A DNA stretch of 51,324 nucleotides from the NCBI GenBank assembly GCA_009779755.1, contig WRDO01000022.1:1-51324 (forward strand). The letters run 5' to 3'. The first letter of the stretch is position 1, and each line of letters begins with the position of its first letter. Below are positions 25,239-34,524 of the stretch, piece after piece. The stretch is from Defluviitaleaceae bacterium (GTDB taxonomy: Bacteria; Bacillota; Clostridia; Lachnospirales; WQUN01). Under the pieces are notes generated by a model. That model had not been told where the DNA came from. It saw nothing but the letters and a program-made list of their open reading frames with translations, and searched no databases. The position numbers were made by a program, and so were the translations under genes.

Positions 25239-27554
25239 ATGACCAAACCTTTATCCCTTAACGGCCAATGGGCCCTGCGTTTTTATCCCGAGCAAGGTTC
25301 CGACCTCCCCGCTACCCCCGCGCAATTGTATGAAAGGAACCTCCCCGCCATATCGGCTACGGTACCCGGCAACGTGGAGCTTGATTTGATTGCCGCGGGT
25401 ATGGCAAAGGATCCGTACTTCGGACTGGAATCGCTTGAATACCGTAAGTATGAGTTCTATTCGTGGTGGTTTGAACGGGATTTCGATATCCCCGAAGAAT
25501 ATAAAGGAAAGGATATCCGCCTCCGTTTCGAAGGGTTGGATACATACGCTTCCATTTTTATTAACGGACAAAAAGCGGGTACGGCGGACAATATGCTCAT
25601 CCCGCATGAATACGACATAACGACTTATGCCAAAACGGGGGGACGTAACACGATAACCGTGCATATCGCCTCCGCCGTCAATATCGCCCGCCGTGCTGAC
25701 TTCCCCGTAGGGGTACGCACGTGGGAGCCGTTGACCGACGAATACGCCGTGGTGCGTAAACCCGCCCACAGCTTCGGGTGGGATATTTCCGCGCGTATGA
25801 TGTCGGCGGGTATGTGGCGCGGCGTTTCGGTTTTTACCCGCGAAAAGACATATATAAAGGAAGTCTATTATTCCGTCCCGTGGGCGGGCGAATACGCGGC
25901 AGGGTTAAACGTCTTTTACCGATTTGAAACGGACGACCCGTTCATGGAAGGCTTCACCGTTCGGGTGGAGGGTATATGCGGCGAAAGTTATTTTTCCGCG
26001 GAAGCCCCCACCATTTTTGTTTCCAATAAAATGGGTATCAAAATCGACAACCCGAAGTTATGGTGGCCCGTCGGATACGGTAAACCCAACCTGTATAAAA
26101 TGACGTTTACGCTGTTGCACCACGGCAAAACCGTTGCCGTTCGGGAGGAAAATATCGGTATCCGTACGGTAAAATTGGAACGCGCCTACGGCGAAAACGC
26201 GAACTTCCGTTTTATCGTCAACGGTTTACCCATCATGGCGCGGGGTACCAACTGGGTACACCTGGATTGCCTGCACAGCCGCGACGCGGAACGGCTGCCC
26301 GCCGCGCACGAATTGCTGCGTGATTTGAATTGCAACATGATACGCATGTGGGGCGGCAACGTATACGAGTCGGACGAATTCTACGACTTGTGCGACCGCC
26401 ACGGCATGATGGTATGGCAGGATTTTTCATTGGCGTGCGCGTTGTACAGCCAATACGAGGCGTTCGACAAGGTAATGGGCAAAGAAGCGGCGGAGGTGAT
26501 TATCCGCTTGCGTAACCACCCGTCGGTCGTACTGTGGGCGGGCGATAACGAACTCGACGTCATGTATGCCGTGCTCGGCCATGTGTACCCGCACGCGCGT
26601 TACAACCGCGTTACGCGCGACACACTGCCCAAAGCCGTTATGATGCACGACCCCTACCGCGATTATTTGCCGTCGTCGCCGCTCATAGAGGGGGACTTCC
26701 CCGACGATTCCGAAATGCCCGAGCAGCACAACTATGGCCCGCGCGATTATTACAAGGGGGACTTCCATCGTTTATGCAAGGCGCATTTTATTTCGGAAAT
26801 CAGCTACCATGGTTGTCCGGCGGAGTCGAGCCTACGCAAATTTATTCCCGATGATGAAGTATGGCCCTTTTCCGAGGAAAGCCTCTCGTGGCGGATGCAC
26901 AACACGGAGTATATCGCGGGCATCAAGCGTGATTATGACCGCAACGTTTTAATGTTTAAACAAGTGAAGGTCCTTTTCGGCGCAGTGCCGAAACGTTTGG
27001 AGGACTTTATCATGGCGTCGCAGATTTCCCAAGCCGAGGCGTTAAAGTTCCTCGTGGAAAATACGCGTATACAAAAATGGCGCAAAACGGGGATGCTCTG
27101 GTGGAATTTGGCCGACGGCTGGCCGCAGCTCTCCGATTCGGTCGTGGATTTTTACAACAGGAAAAAGCTCGCGTATTTTTACGTGCAACGCGCGCACCAA
27201 CCGATCCATATCATCATAGGCGAATCAAAGGGCTGGAAGCACGAGGTATGCCTGTGCAACGACACGCGGGAGCGCAAACGCGTGGTATATAAAATCACCG
27301 ACCACGAGGCGAACACGGTCGTGGCGAGGGGTACGGCGGAAGTTGGAGCCAACGAAAATAAATTCCTGCCTCCGCTCGAATCATTGCCCGGGCAAGTCAA
27401 GCTCTATCTGATTGAATGGGAAGCGGACGAGCATGAATACGGCAGCCATTACATGAACGGTTTCCCGCCGATGGACTTGGCGCGGTATGACAGTTGGCTT
27501 GGCGCCATAGAAGGATTACCGTCGGCGTTCGACGCCCGCGCGTGCTTCAGGTAA
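25239..27554 (+). CDS. Beta-mannosidase, glycoside hydrolase family 2
   Basis: A 771-residue GH2 enzyme. The N-terminal sugar-binding jelly roll (SLNGQWALRF, DIRLRFEGLDTYASIFING) and immunoglobulin-like domain lead to the TIM-barrel core. The catalytic acid/base is E438 in AGDNELD and the nucleophile is E520 in ISEISYHG. These and the signature NMIRMWGGNVYESDEFYDLCD place it with the beta-mannosidases, which release terminal beta-mannose. There is no signal peptide, so it acts inside the cell on imported oligosaccharides. The start at 25239 has AGGAGAGG. It begins 11 bp after the SH3 gene and is followed by HAD, PfkB and SIS sugar genes, which fits a glycan-catabolism operon. Confidence 0.85.
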   Translation: MTKPLSLNGQWALRFYPEQGSDLPATPAQLYERNLPAISATVPGNVELDLIAAGMAKDPYFGLESLEYRKYEFYSWWFERDFDIPEEYKGKDIRLRFEGLDTYASIFINGQKAGTADNMLIPHEYDITTYAKTGGRNTITVHIASAVNIARRADFPVGVRTWEPLTDEYAVVRKPAHSFGWDISARMMSAGMWRGVSVFTREKTYIKEVYYSVPWAGEYAAGLNVFYRFETDDPFMEGFTVRVEGICGESYFSAEAPTIFVSNKMGIKIDNPKLWWPVGYGKPNLYKMTFTLLHHGKTVAVREENIGIRTVKLERAYGENANFRFIVNGLPIMARGTNWVHLDCLHSRDAERLPAAHELLRDLNCNMIRMWGGNVYESDEFYDLCDRHGMMVWQDFSLACALYSQYEAFDKVMGKEAAEVIIRLRNHPSVVLWAGDNELDVMYAVLGHVYPHARYNRVTRDTLPKAVMMHDPYRDYLPSSPLIEGDFPDDSEMPEQHNYGPRDYYKGDFHRLCKAHFISEISYHGCPAESSLRKFIPDDEVWPFSEESLSWRMHNTEYIAGIKRDYDRNVLMFKQVKVLFGAVPKRLEDFIMASQISQAEALKFLVENTRIQKWRKTGMLWWNLADGWPQLSDSVVDFYNRKKLAYFYVQRAHQPIHIIIGESKGWKHEVCLCNDTRERKRVVYKITDHEANTVVARGTAEVGANENKFLPPLESLPGQVKLYLIEWEADEHEYGSHYMNGFPPMDLARYDSWLGAIEGLPSAFDARACFR

Positions 27555-27560
27555 TCCGAT

Positions 27561-28319
27561 ATGGAAATCATAAACCCCGATTATCCCCGCAACCCCGTCC
27601 GCGCGGTATTGTTCGACTTCGACGGTACGTTTTCAACCCTGCGCGACGGCTGGGAGGGAATCATGCAGCCGTTGATGCTTGAGCTGCTGGGCGCGGAATG
27701 TGAAGGGCTCGTCACCGCTTACATCAGCGAATCGACGGGCATACAAACGATCCACCAAATGAAGTGGCTGGCCGCGCAAGTGGAAAAACGGTACGGGAAC
27801 GCCAAGGACCCGTGGGAGTATAAAGCCGAATACAACCGCCGCCTGATGGAAACGGTTGAAGCGAGGCGAAGGAATATAAATAAAGGCGAGGATTACCTCA
27901 TTCCCGGCAGTCTCCCCCTTATATTGGCTTTACGGAAAATGGGTGCGGAGTTGTACATCGCCAGCGGTACCGACGAACCCGACGTACGCGCCGAAGCGGA
28001 GGCATTGGGTATCGCACGGTATTTTAATAAAATCGCCGGTGCGCCGAAGGGTGCGGAAAACTGCGCCAAGGAAGACGTCATACGGGGTATATTGCATTCC
28101 GGGGACGCGTTTATTAACGGCGAACAATTGGCCGTAGTCGGCGACGGCAAGGTCGAAATCGCCATCGGCCGCGAAAACGGCACGCGCACCCTCGGCATCG
28201 CGCGTAACGCCGAAACGCGCGAACGGCTGATAAAAGCCGGCGCGGACAGCATCGCCGCGGATTTTACGGACTTACAAACGCTGATGAAATTTTTTAAAGG
28301 CGAAGACATAAGCGCATAA
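27561..28319 (+). CDS. HAD-superfamily phosphatase, phosphoglycolate-phosphatase-like
   Basis: A 252-residue HAD hydrolase. Motif I is LFDFDGTFS (nucleophile and general acid Asp, near residues 17-22), motif II is YIASGTDEPD, motif III includes the lysine in NKIAGAPKGAE, and motif IV is VVGDGKVEIAIGREN. It should remove phosphate from a small metabolite through a phosphoaspartate intermediate. A larger cap domain lies between motifs I and II. It sits 6 bp after the GH2 gene and before the deoxyhypusine-synthase-like gene. In this context a sugar phosphate is a plausible substrate, but I cannot name it. Confidence 0.8.
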   Translation: MEIINPDYPRNPVRAVLFDFDGTFSTLRDGWEGIMQPLMLELLGAECEGLVTAYISESTGIQTIHQMKWLAAQVEKRYGNAKDPWEYKAEYNRRLMETVEARRRNINKGEDYLIPGSLPLILALRKMGAELYIASGTDEPDVRAEAEALGIARYFNKIAGAPKGAENCAKEDVIRGILHSGDAFINGEQLAVVGDGKVEIAIGRENGTRTLGIARNAETRERLIKAGADSIAADFTDLQTLMKFFKGEDISA

Positions 28320-28351
28320 CTTCCATAATAAAACGGAGAAGGTGCTTGCTC

Positions 28352-29287
28352 ATGGATATATCGGGGATTAAACTCCAATCCGCACGCAATCGCAAAAACC
28401 TCGTGACGCTCGGCAGCCTCGCCAACCCCGGCGACCCCGTCCCCGCATGGGACGCGCCTTATTTCGACGAATTGATCCGCCAAATAAAAAAAGCCCGCGC
28501 CAACCAACGCCCCGTCATCCTTTCGATGGGGGCGCACGTGATAAAGTGCGGGCTTTCGCGTTATTTGATCGCGTTGATGCAAGCGGGTTGGGTTACGCAC
28601 ATCGCTTCCAACGGAGCGGGCAGCATCCATGATTTTGAATTATGCGGATTGGGCGGTACGTCGGAGGACGTAAAGACCGCCATCCAAGACGGCACCTTCG
28701 GAATGTGGGAGGAAACCTGTATATGGATGAACGAAGCCATCAACGAAGGCGCGGCGTTGAATATCGGATACGGCGAATCCCTCGCGCGGTACATGGACGT
28801 TTATCCCGAACGTTTCCCCTTCACCGCGGATTGCGTGTTGTACCAAGCGTATAAAATGAACATACCCGCTACGTACCACATCGCGCTGGGTACGGATATC
28901 ATTCACCAAAGCCCCAACGCGGATTTTTCCGCCATCGGTAAAACAAGCGGCATCGATTTCCATACGTTGTGCGAAAGTGTGTCACGGTTGGACGGCGGCG
29001 TTTACCTCAACTTCGGTTCGGCGGTTATCGGGCCTGAGGTTTTCCTTAAGGCATTGTCCGTCGCACGTAACTTGGGTTATCCCACCGCCGATATTACGGC
29101 CGCCAACTTCGATTTGTTCGACGCGGGGGATCAAAACGAGAGGTTGGCGTATCACGACCCGCGGTATTATTACCGTCCGCTTAAAAATATCGTTACCCGA
29201 CCCACGGTCGCAAGCGGGCGCGGCCGGCACTTCACCGTGTGCCACACGGTAAGCATCCCGAATTTATATAAGAGGTTGACGGCATGA
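28352..29287 (+). CDS. Deoxyhypusine-synthase-like protein of unknown function
   Basis: A 311-residue protein that resembles the NAD-binding core of deoxyhypusine synthase: SMGAHVIKCGLSRYLIALMQ, HIASNGAGSIHDFE, GGTSEDV, and in the second half HIALGTDIIHQSP. Bacterial members of this group have no eIF5A substrate, so the role must differ. Its neighbours, a HAD phosphatase, an HldE-like kinase and a GmhA-like isomerase, suggest a role in making or modifying a sugar or sugar phosphate. The ATG at 28352 is chosen for GGAGAAGGTG upstream. It overlaps the kinase gene by 4 bp. Confidence 0.6.
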   Translation: MDISGIKLQSARNRKNLVTLGSLANPGDPVPAWDAPYFDELIRQIKKARANQRPVILSMGAHVIKCGLSRYLIALMQAGWVTHIASNGAGSIHDFELCGLGGTSEDVKTAIQDGTFGMWEETCIWMNEAINEGAALNIGYGESLARYMDVYPERFPFTADCVLYQAYKMNIPATYHIALGTDIIHQSPNADFSAIGKTSGIDFHTLCESVSRLDGGVYLNFGSAVIGPEVFLKALSVARNLGYPTADITAANFDLFDAGDQNERLAYHDPRYYYRPLKNIVTRPTVASGRGRHFTVCHTVSIPNLYKRLTA

Positions 29288-30300
29288 TGCTGACGCGTGA
29301 ACGGCTGGAAGATATCCTGATGAAAATCACTTCGGTAAAAATCGCGGTTTACGGTGATTTGTGCCTCGATATCTATTGGCACGCCGATATGCGTATATCC
29401 GAACTTTCGCGTGAAACGCCGCACTTCGCCCTTCCCGTGGTAGAGGAACGGATTTACTTGGGCGGCGGCGGCAACGTAGCCGCCAATATATCCGCGTTGC
29501 GCCCCAAGCGCGTAATGGCGTCGGGTACGGCGGGCGAGGACTGGCGAGGGCGGGAGCTCATGCATTTGATGCACGGCCAAAACATCGACACGCAATACAT
29601 CGTACGCGCACCGCATTTGATCACCAACGCGTTTTGCAAACCGCTGCGGCGCGGTATTTCCGACACGGTGTACGAAGACCCGAGGCTGGATTTCGCCAAT
29701 ACCCGACCTTTGGGTGAGGAAACGGAAGCCGCTTTAATTAAGGCGTTGGATGCGATCGCCGAAAACGCGGATATCCTGTGTATTTCCGACCAATTGCCCG
29801 TCCATGTGTACGGCGCCGTAACGGATAAAATACGCGCGCGTATAATCAAGCTGGCCGAAAATGGTTTACCCGTCGTCGTAGACAGCCGCGACCGCGTGGC
29901 TTTGTACGCGGGCAAAAACATCATCGTCAAACCCAATGAAATAGAGGCGGCACGAGCGGCAAATATTACGGCGGATGATTTAGGACAATCCGATCCCGCC
30001 TTGGCTTTAAGCCAATCGCGTGAGGTTATCATGACAAACGGACCGCGTGGTTCGGTTTACGCTTCCGGCGGAAAATGCGTCCGTATACCCGCACGTAAGG
30101 TTCCCGACCCCATCGACACCGTGGGCGCAGGGGATACGTTTATATCCGCTTTCGCGCTGGCCACGGCAGCGGGTGCAAGCCGTATCGAAGCCGCGTACTT
30201 CGCGGGGCTGTCCGGCGAAGTGACGATACAAAAAATCGGCATGACGGGTACGGCAACCCCCCAAGAAATATTGGCTTGGTACGATAAAACGCATGCATAA
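29284..30300 (+). CDS. PfkB-family sugar kinase, HldE/RfaE1-like
   Basis: A 338-residue ribokinase-fold enzyme. The N-terminal signature YLGGGGNVAANIS and the C-terminal DTVGAGDTFISAF, with the catalytic aspartate in the GAGD motif, are intact. The architecture and N-terminus (ITSVKIAVYGDLCLDIYWHAD) resemble the kinase half of HldE, which phosphorylates D-glycero-heptose 7-phosphate. The nucleotidyltransferase half is not present, and no separate copy is visible in the window. A GmhA-like isomerase 1 kb downstream supports heptose or related sugar chemistry. It overlaps the preceding gene by 4 bp. Confidence 0.75.
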   Translation: MMLTRERLEDILMKITSVKIAVYGDLCLDIYWHADMRISELSRETPHFALPVVEERIYLGGGGNVAANISALRPKRVMASGTAGEDWRGRELMHLMHGQNIDTQYIVRAPHLITNAFCKPLRRGISDTVYEDPRLDFANTRPLGEETEAALIKALDAIAENADILCISDQLPVHVYGAVTDKIRARIIKLAENGLPVVVDSRDRVALYAGKNIIVKPNEIEAARAANITADDLGQSDPALALSQSREVIMTNGPRGSVYASGGKCVRIPARKVPDPIDTVGAGDTFISAFALATAAGASRIEAAYFAGLSGEVTIQKIGMTGTATPQEILAWYDKTHA

Positions 30301-30317
30301 ATTTATAGGAGGCTTTT

Positions 30318-31190
30318 ATGGAAAATTGCGTACAAATCGGTCGCGGTGATTTGAAGGTATGGCTGGCCGAACCCGGGAAACGTTACGCGCGTTCCCGCTT
30401 CGATTGGGCGGGATTTATCCCGCAAGCGGAGCTGTGCGGGAAAACATTCTGCACGACGGAATCCTACCCCGGCGGGCCGCCGAGCACGGGGGGCGAAGGG
30501 TTTTGCAATGAATTCAAAGCGGACGACGCCACGATGGGTTGGGACGAAAGCGACCGTTTTTTCCTCAAACCCGGCGTGGGGATGTTGGAAAAAATAAACG
30601 ACAAGCCCTATTTCTTCTTTACGGATTACAAAGTGGTTAAGCCCTTCCCCTGCACGATGCAAGCGAACGGGGATCATGCGGATTTCTATTCGGGCGCCAT
30701 ACCCTTAAAGGGGATCGCCTATGCCATGCACAAGCACATCGCCGTCATCGATAATATGCTACTCATCACCACGACGCTTACAAATGAAGGAGAAAAGCCC
30801 CTGCGGCTGCGGGAATACAACCACAATTTTCTGTCTTTGGGCGGTTACGGCGCGCATTCGCAAGCGACGCTTACGATTAATAAAGATTATAAAAACGAAA
30901 ACGAAACACCCGGGCTTATCATGAACGAGGACGACATTACCTTTACGGACGATTTGAAAGGTTCCTTTATGATCAAATGTGACAACCCCGTCGCGTACGC
31001 GCCCATGCGTTGGGAACTGCGCGACGGCAAAGCGGGTTTGCGTGTGCAGGAATGGGGCGATTTCGATGTTACGGATTTTTACGCGTGGGGTACCCGCCGC
31101 GTGATTTCACCCGAAATTTTCGGTGATTTCCCTGTAGAACCGGGGAAGAGCCGCTCATGGACGCGTATGTGGAAATTTTCCCCGATGTAA
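30318..31190 (+). CDS. Aldose-epimerase-superfamily-like protein
   Basis: A 290-residue protein rich in beta strands and aromatic residues. The phrases LLITTTLTNEGEKPLRLREYNHNF and RRVISPEIFGDFPVEPG, with no signal peptide, resemble galactose mutarotase-like or DUF4432-type proteins that bind sugars. I cannot assign catalytic residues securely. It has AGGAGG upstream and lies 17 bp after the kinase. Sugar anomer conversion is the most likely role by context. Confidence 0.5.
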   Translation: MENCVQIGRGDLKVWLAEPGKRYARSRFDWAGFIPQAELCGKTFCTTESYPGGPPSTGGEGFCNEFKADDATMGWDESDRFFLKPGVGMLEKINDKPYFFFTDYKVVKPFPCTMQANGDHADFYSGAIPLKGIAYAMHKHIAVIDNMLLITTTLTNEGEKPLRLREYNHNFLSLGGYGAHSQATLTINKDYKNENETPGLIMNEDDITFTDDLKGSFMIKCDNPVAYAPMRWELRDGKAGLRVQEWGDFDVTDFYAWGTRRVISPEIFGDFPVEPGKSRSWTRMWKFSPM

Positions 31191-31256
31191 ACCCGATTAT
31201 AACCATTATAACGAAAGGCCTTGTTTCTAAATATTCCGAAGGTATGGGGTTGCCGT

Positions 31257-31904
31257 ATGAATGGATTGTATTGTCCTCAAATGATAAACATAGACGAATT
31301 ATTAACGGCTCACCCCGCGCTGGTCCCTTGCGGGGATTCGATACGCGAAGCGTTTGCTTTGCTGCGTGAAGCGATAACATCCGGCGGGCGGATTTATGTA
31401 TGCGGCAACGGCGGTTCATCCGCCGATTGCCAACATATCGTGGGTGAATTAATGAAGGGCTTTTTATTAAAGCGTCCCGTTTCCTTCACCGAAAAAATCG
31501 CGGGGGCGTTGTCTCCCGATACCCGCGCGTTATTGTCCGTTAAGCTGCAAGGCGCGATACCTTGCCATTCGCTCACATCGGAAACCGCACTCATCACGGC
31601 GCTGACGAACGACATTTCCGCCGACGTTATCTTCGCCCAACAAATTTACGGTTACGGCAGGAAGGGTGACGCCTTCATCGCCATCAGCACCTCGGGCAAC
31701 GCAAAAAACGTATGCTTGGCGGCGGAGCTGGCTTCGGCGATGGGCCTGCGTACACTCGCGCTAACGGGGCAAAGCGGCGGGCGTTTAATACACCTATGCG
31801 ACGTATCGATCCGCGTACCGTCGGATGCGACGCCGAAAATACAGGAATATCATTTGCCGATTTACCACGCGCTTTGCGCGGAACTGGAAGTCGCGTTTTT
31901 TTGA
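31257..31904 (+). CDS. gmhA: SIS-domain sugar isomerase, GmhA-like
   Basis: A 215-residue SIS-domain protein. The phosphosugar-binding motif ICVGNGGSS appears here as YVCGNGGSSADCQHIVGEL, and STSGNAKNV is the second loop; the last third has IQEYHLPIYHALC. The match is to sedoheptulose-7-phosphate isomerase, which makes D-glycero-manno-heptose 7-phosphate. Its kinase partner is encoded upstream, so a heptose-like intermediate is plausible. The ATG at 31257 has GGGG at suitable distance; an alternative at 31281 would drop eight residues. The last 43 bases overlap the convergent ftsH gene. Confidence 0.7.
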   Translation: MNGLYCPQMINIDELLTAHPALVPCGDSIREAFALLREAITSGGRIYVCGNGGSSADCQHIVGELMKGFLLKRPVSFTEKIAGALSPDTRALLSVKLQGAIPCHSLTSETALITALTNDISADVIFAQQIYGYGRKGDAFIAISTSGNAKNVCLAAELASAMGLRTLALTGQSGGRLIHLCDVSIRVPSDATPKIQEYHLPIYHALCAELEVAFF

Positions 31905-33658
31905 ATTATCTCCGCCACTTCGTCGCCGTCCAAGGTTTCTTTTTCCAACAATTGCGCCGACAAGGTTTCAAGGACGGCGTGATTCTTTTGCAAAAGCTCA
32001 AGCGATTGCGCGTACAAGCGGCTTGCGATCGTGTCGCATTCCTTTGAAACGGATGCTTTGTCCTCCAACTTCGCGCGGTCAAGGATACCCTCGCCGAAGC
32101 CGTAGCGCGTAACGTATTGCAAAATCAAATCGGTCGCCTTTTCGATATCGTTGGAAGCTCCCGTGGTGACGTTTTCCTTGCCGAATTTGATTTCCTCCGC
32201 GCATCGCCCCGCAAAATTTACCATAAGCTGCGCTTCCAGTTCCCGCTTGGTATGGTACATGCGTTCGGGTGGGATGTTAACGCAAAAACCCCCTACGCCC
32301 CCGCCTGAGGGTATGATCGTCACTTTTGCCACTTGATTTTCCGGGTGGACAAGCGCGGCGGTCAACGCGTGCCCGGATTCGTGCCACGCGGTTACGGTAC
32401 GGTCGTGTTCGCGCAGCATGGATCGGTCCTTCTTCTCCGCGCCCGCGATGGCGGTGTAATACGCGGAGGATATGTCGATGTCGTTGATCATATCGCCGTC
32501 ATTTCCGTTGCCGCACCCTTCGTCGCGGTTGCGCCTTGCGGCGTTGATTGCCGCGTCGTTTAATAATCCTTCCAACATCGCCCCGCTGAAGAAAACCGTA
32601 TCGCGGGCGAGCTTTACCAAGTCGGTATCGGGGGAAAGGGGTTTATTACGTGCGTGGAGCGTAAGGATTTGCTTGCGCGCGTTGATGTCGGGTAAACCTA
32701 CTTCCACGCGTCGGTCAAATCGGCCGGGGCGCAGCAACGCGTCATCCAGTGTATCGATACGGTTGGTGGCGGCAACGACTACGATGCCGTTATTTTCCGA
32801 AAAACCTTGCATTTCGGTTAATAAAGCGTTGAGCGTTTGTTCGCGTTCATCGTTTCCGTTGATGCCGTCGCCGCGTTTTTTACCCAGCGCGTCGATTTCG
32901 TCGATGAAGATGACGCCCTTGCCGTGTTCACGTACTTTCTTGAACAGTTCACGTACGCGCGCCGCACCCACACCCACATACATCTGCACGAAGTCCGAAC
33001 CGCTGACCGCGTAAAACGGCACGCCCGCTTCACCCGCCATCGCCTTCGCCATCAATGTCTTTCCCGTCCCCGGTTTACCGTACAACAGGATTCCCCTCGG
33101 CATTCGGGCCCCGTATCGGGCGAAACGCCCGGGCTCCCGCAAATAATCAATGATATCGCCGACGCTTTCCTTGGCTTCCAAGTTGCCCGCGATGTCGCCG
33201 AAGTTACAACCGACGCGTTCGGTTTCGCCGTTTGTGTTTACCGCCACGGGGTTTAACCCGTTCTTCGCCGTCGCCATGCCGCCGCGGCGGCGTACCATAA
33301 GGATAATCCCGCCCGCCAATATAACCGTGAAGCCGAGCATGACGAAATCCGTTTGCGGCGCATTCGTTTCCGTAACCGTGACACCCGCGAGCAAAAGCGT
33401 TTCCTTAAAATCCTCACGGCGCGGATTGTTGGTGGAAAAGACCAAATCGCCGTCCGCAAACGTAAACGTAAACGCCGCTTCCCCGCTTATCTGCGCGGAT
33501 GCGATACGCCCCTCGCCCAAAGCATCAAGGAATACCGTGTATTCAATAAAGTCGGGTGTTTCGCGGTTGACGAAAAACGCGACGGCAATGATGGCGGCGA
33601 TTACCCCCGTAATCGCGATAATACCGAATACGTTCCTATATCTTTGTATATACCTCAT
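31862..33658 (-). CDS. ftsH: ATP-dependent zinc metalloprotease FtsH
   Basis: A 598-residue membrane-bound AAA+ protease that degrades misfolded and regulatory proteins. TM1 spans about 10-30 and TM2 about 105-123, with a small extracytoplasmic domain between. Walker A is GKPGTGKT (194-201), Walker B FIDEIDALGKKR, the second region of homology NRIDTLDDALLRPGRFD, and the zinc site HESGH at 426-430 with a later aspartate in GASNDIEKAT. The C-terminus is coiled-coil-like. The start at 33658 is taken because AGGGGG then has a spacing of about 6; the ATG at 33664 abuts it. It is transcribed toward, and overlaps, the GmhA-like gene by 43 bp. Confidence 0.9.
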   Translation of the reverse strand: MRYIQRYRNVFGIIAITGVIAAIIAVAFFVNRETPDFIEYTVFLDALGEGRIASAQISGEAAFTFTFADGDLVFSTNNPRREDFKETLLLAGVTVTETNAPQTDFVMLGFTVILAGGIILMVRRRGGMATAKNGLNPVAVNTNGETERVGCNFGDIAGNLEAKESVGDIIDYLREPGRFARYGARMPRGILLYGKPGTGKTLMAKAMAGEAGVPFYAVSGSDFVQMYVGVGAARVRELFKKVREHGKGVIFIDEIDALGKKRGDGINGNDEREQTLNALLTEMQGFSENNGIVVVAATNRIDTLDDALLRPGRFDRRVEVGLPDINARKQILTLHARNKPLSPDTDLVKLARDTVFFSGAMLEGLLNDAAINAARRNRDEGCGNGNDGDMINDIDISSAYYTAIAGAEKKDRSMLREHDRTVTAWHESGHALTAALVHPENQVAKVTIIPSGGGVGGFCVNIPPERMYHTKRELEAQLMVNFAGRCAEEIKFGKENVTTGASNDIEKATDLILQYVTRYGFGEGILDRAKLEDKASVSKECDTIASRLYAQSLELLQKNHAVLETLSAQLLEKETLDGDEVAEIIQKNATSSSAQSAW

Positions 33659-33778
33659 TTCCATCCCCCTCTCGCCATGACAGTATAATCGCTTGCAACC
33701 GACATATACTAATGTAAGTTATGGAATGTGGTTGTTACCGCTTTTGTTCGACAAAAATAAAAAAATTTCTTCCAATAC

Positions 33779-33806
33779 TTGCAAAAATTAACATTTGTGG
33801 TATAGT
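33779..33806 (+). promoter_or_regulatory. Sigma-A-type promoter of the SpoVT-like/cdd/pdp operon
   Basis: TTGCAA (33779-33784), a 16-bp spacer, and TATAGT (33801-33806). Transcription should start near 33813, 39 bp before the ATG. The 190-bp gap to ftsH also has an A/T-rich tract but no clear promoter for ftsH. Confidence 0.6.
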
Positions 33807-33851
33807 AAGGCAAGAATTGGGGTTGTTCCCCATATGAATGGAGGGATATTG

Positions 33852-34109
33852 ATGAGAGCGACAGGCATCGTAAGGCGGATTGACGAACTCGGCCGTATCG
33901 TATTACCCTGCGAATTGCGCCGTGTATTACACATCAACGATCGGGACCCGTTGGAAGTCTTTGTGGATAATGACCGTATCGTGCTGAAGAAATATGAACC
34001 CGCGTGTATCTTTACGGGTACGGCGGAGGATTTGATGGAATACGAAGGACGGAAGGTTTCGAAAGCCGCCGTTAAGGAAATGGCGAAGCAAGCCGGATTA
34101 TTAAAATAA
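33852..34109 (+). CDS. AbrB/SpoVT-type transcriptional regulator
   Basis: An 85-residue protein with the swapped-hairpin AbrB/SpoVT DNA-binding domain: GIVRRIDELGRIVLPCELRR is the typical N-terminal half, followed by a beta strand VFVDNDRIVLKKY. The C-terminal tail is short and carries a lysine-rich helix, so it lacks the GAF domain of true SpoVT and resembles AbrB or Abh. It probably acts as a homodimer or tetramer transition-state regulator. The ATG at 33852 has GGAGGGAT upstream. It is separated from cdd by one base, so it is likely to control or be co-expressed with nucleoside salvage genes. Confidence 0.85.
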   Translation: MRATGIVRRIDELGRIVLPCELRRVLHINDRDPLEVFVDNDRIVLKKYEPACIFTGTAEDLMEYEGRKVSKAAVKEMAKQAGLLK

Positions 34110-34110
34110 T

Positions 34111-34524
34111 ATGATAAACTACAAACGACTTGCCGCCCTCGCCGTCGAAGCCAAGGATCGCGCTTACGCGCCGTATTCGGGCTTCCATGTGGGGGCGGCT
34201 TTGCTTTGTGAAAACGGGAAAATCTATATCGGGTGCAACGTGGAATCGGCGGCATACCCCGCCACGGTGTGCGCGGAACGTACGGCTTTGTTAAAGGCCG
34301 TGTCGGAAGGGGAACGGAAGTTCAAAGCCATCTCTGTAGCGGGTTCCCGCCCGGGTGGGGAAAGCGATTATTGTTATCCCTGCGGCGTTTGCCGCCAAAT
34401 GCTGCACGAGTTCGCGGGTGACGACTTTGAGGTCATTATCGTCAAATCGGAAAGCGATTACCGTGTACACAAATGGTCGGAGATTTTGCCGTACGGATTC
34501 GGCCCGAATGACTTGGGGGTTTAG
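34111..34524 (+). CDS. cdd: Cytidine deaminase
   Basis: A 137-residue tetrameric cytidine deaminase, of the usual size. The zinc and proton-shuttle motif is TVCAERTAL (Cys and Glu) and the other two cysteines are in PCGVCRQ; GCNVESAAYPA forms part of the nucleoside pocket. It converts cytidine and deoxycytidine to uridine and deoxyuridine. It starts one base after the regulator gene and is directly followed by the phosphorylase, so the three genes form one unit. Confidence 0.93.
   Translation: MINYKRLAALAVEAKDRAYAPYSGFHVGAALLCENGKIYIGCNVESAAYPATVCAERTALLKAVSEGERKFKAISVAGSRPGGESDYCYPCGVCRQMLHEFAGDDFEVIIVKSESDYRVHKWSEILPYGFGPNDLGV

Noticed and set aside
33665..33760. ftsH promoter
   Set aside because: TATACT at 33682-33687 on the minus strand has no suitable -35 at normal spacing, so it was not listed.
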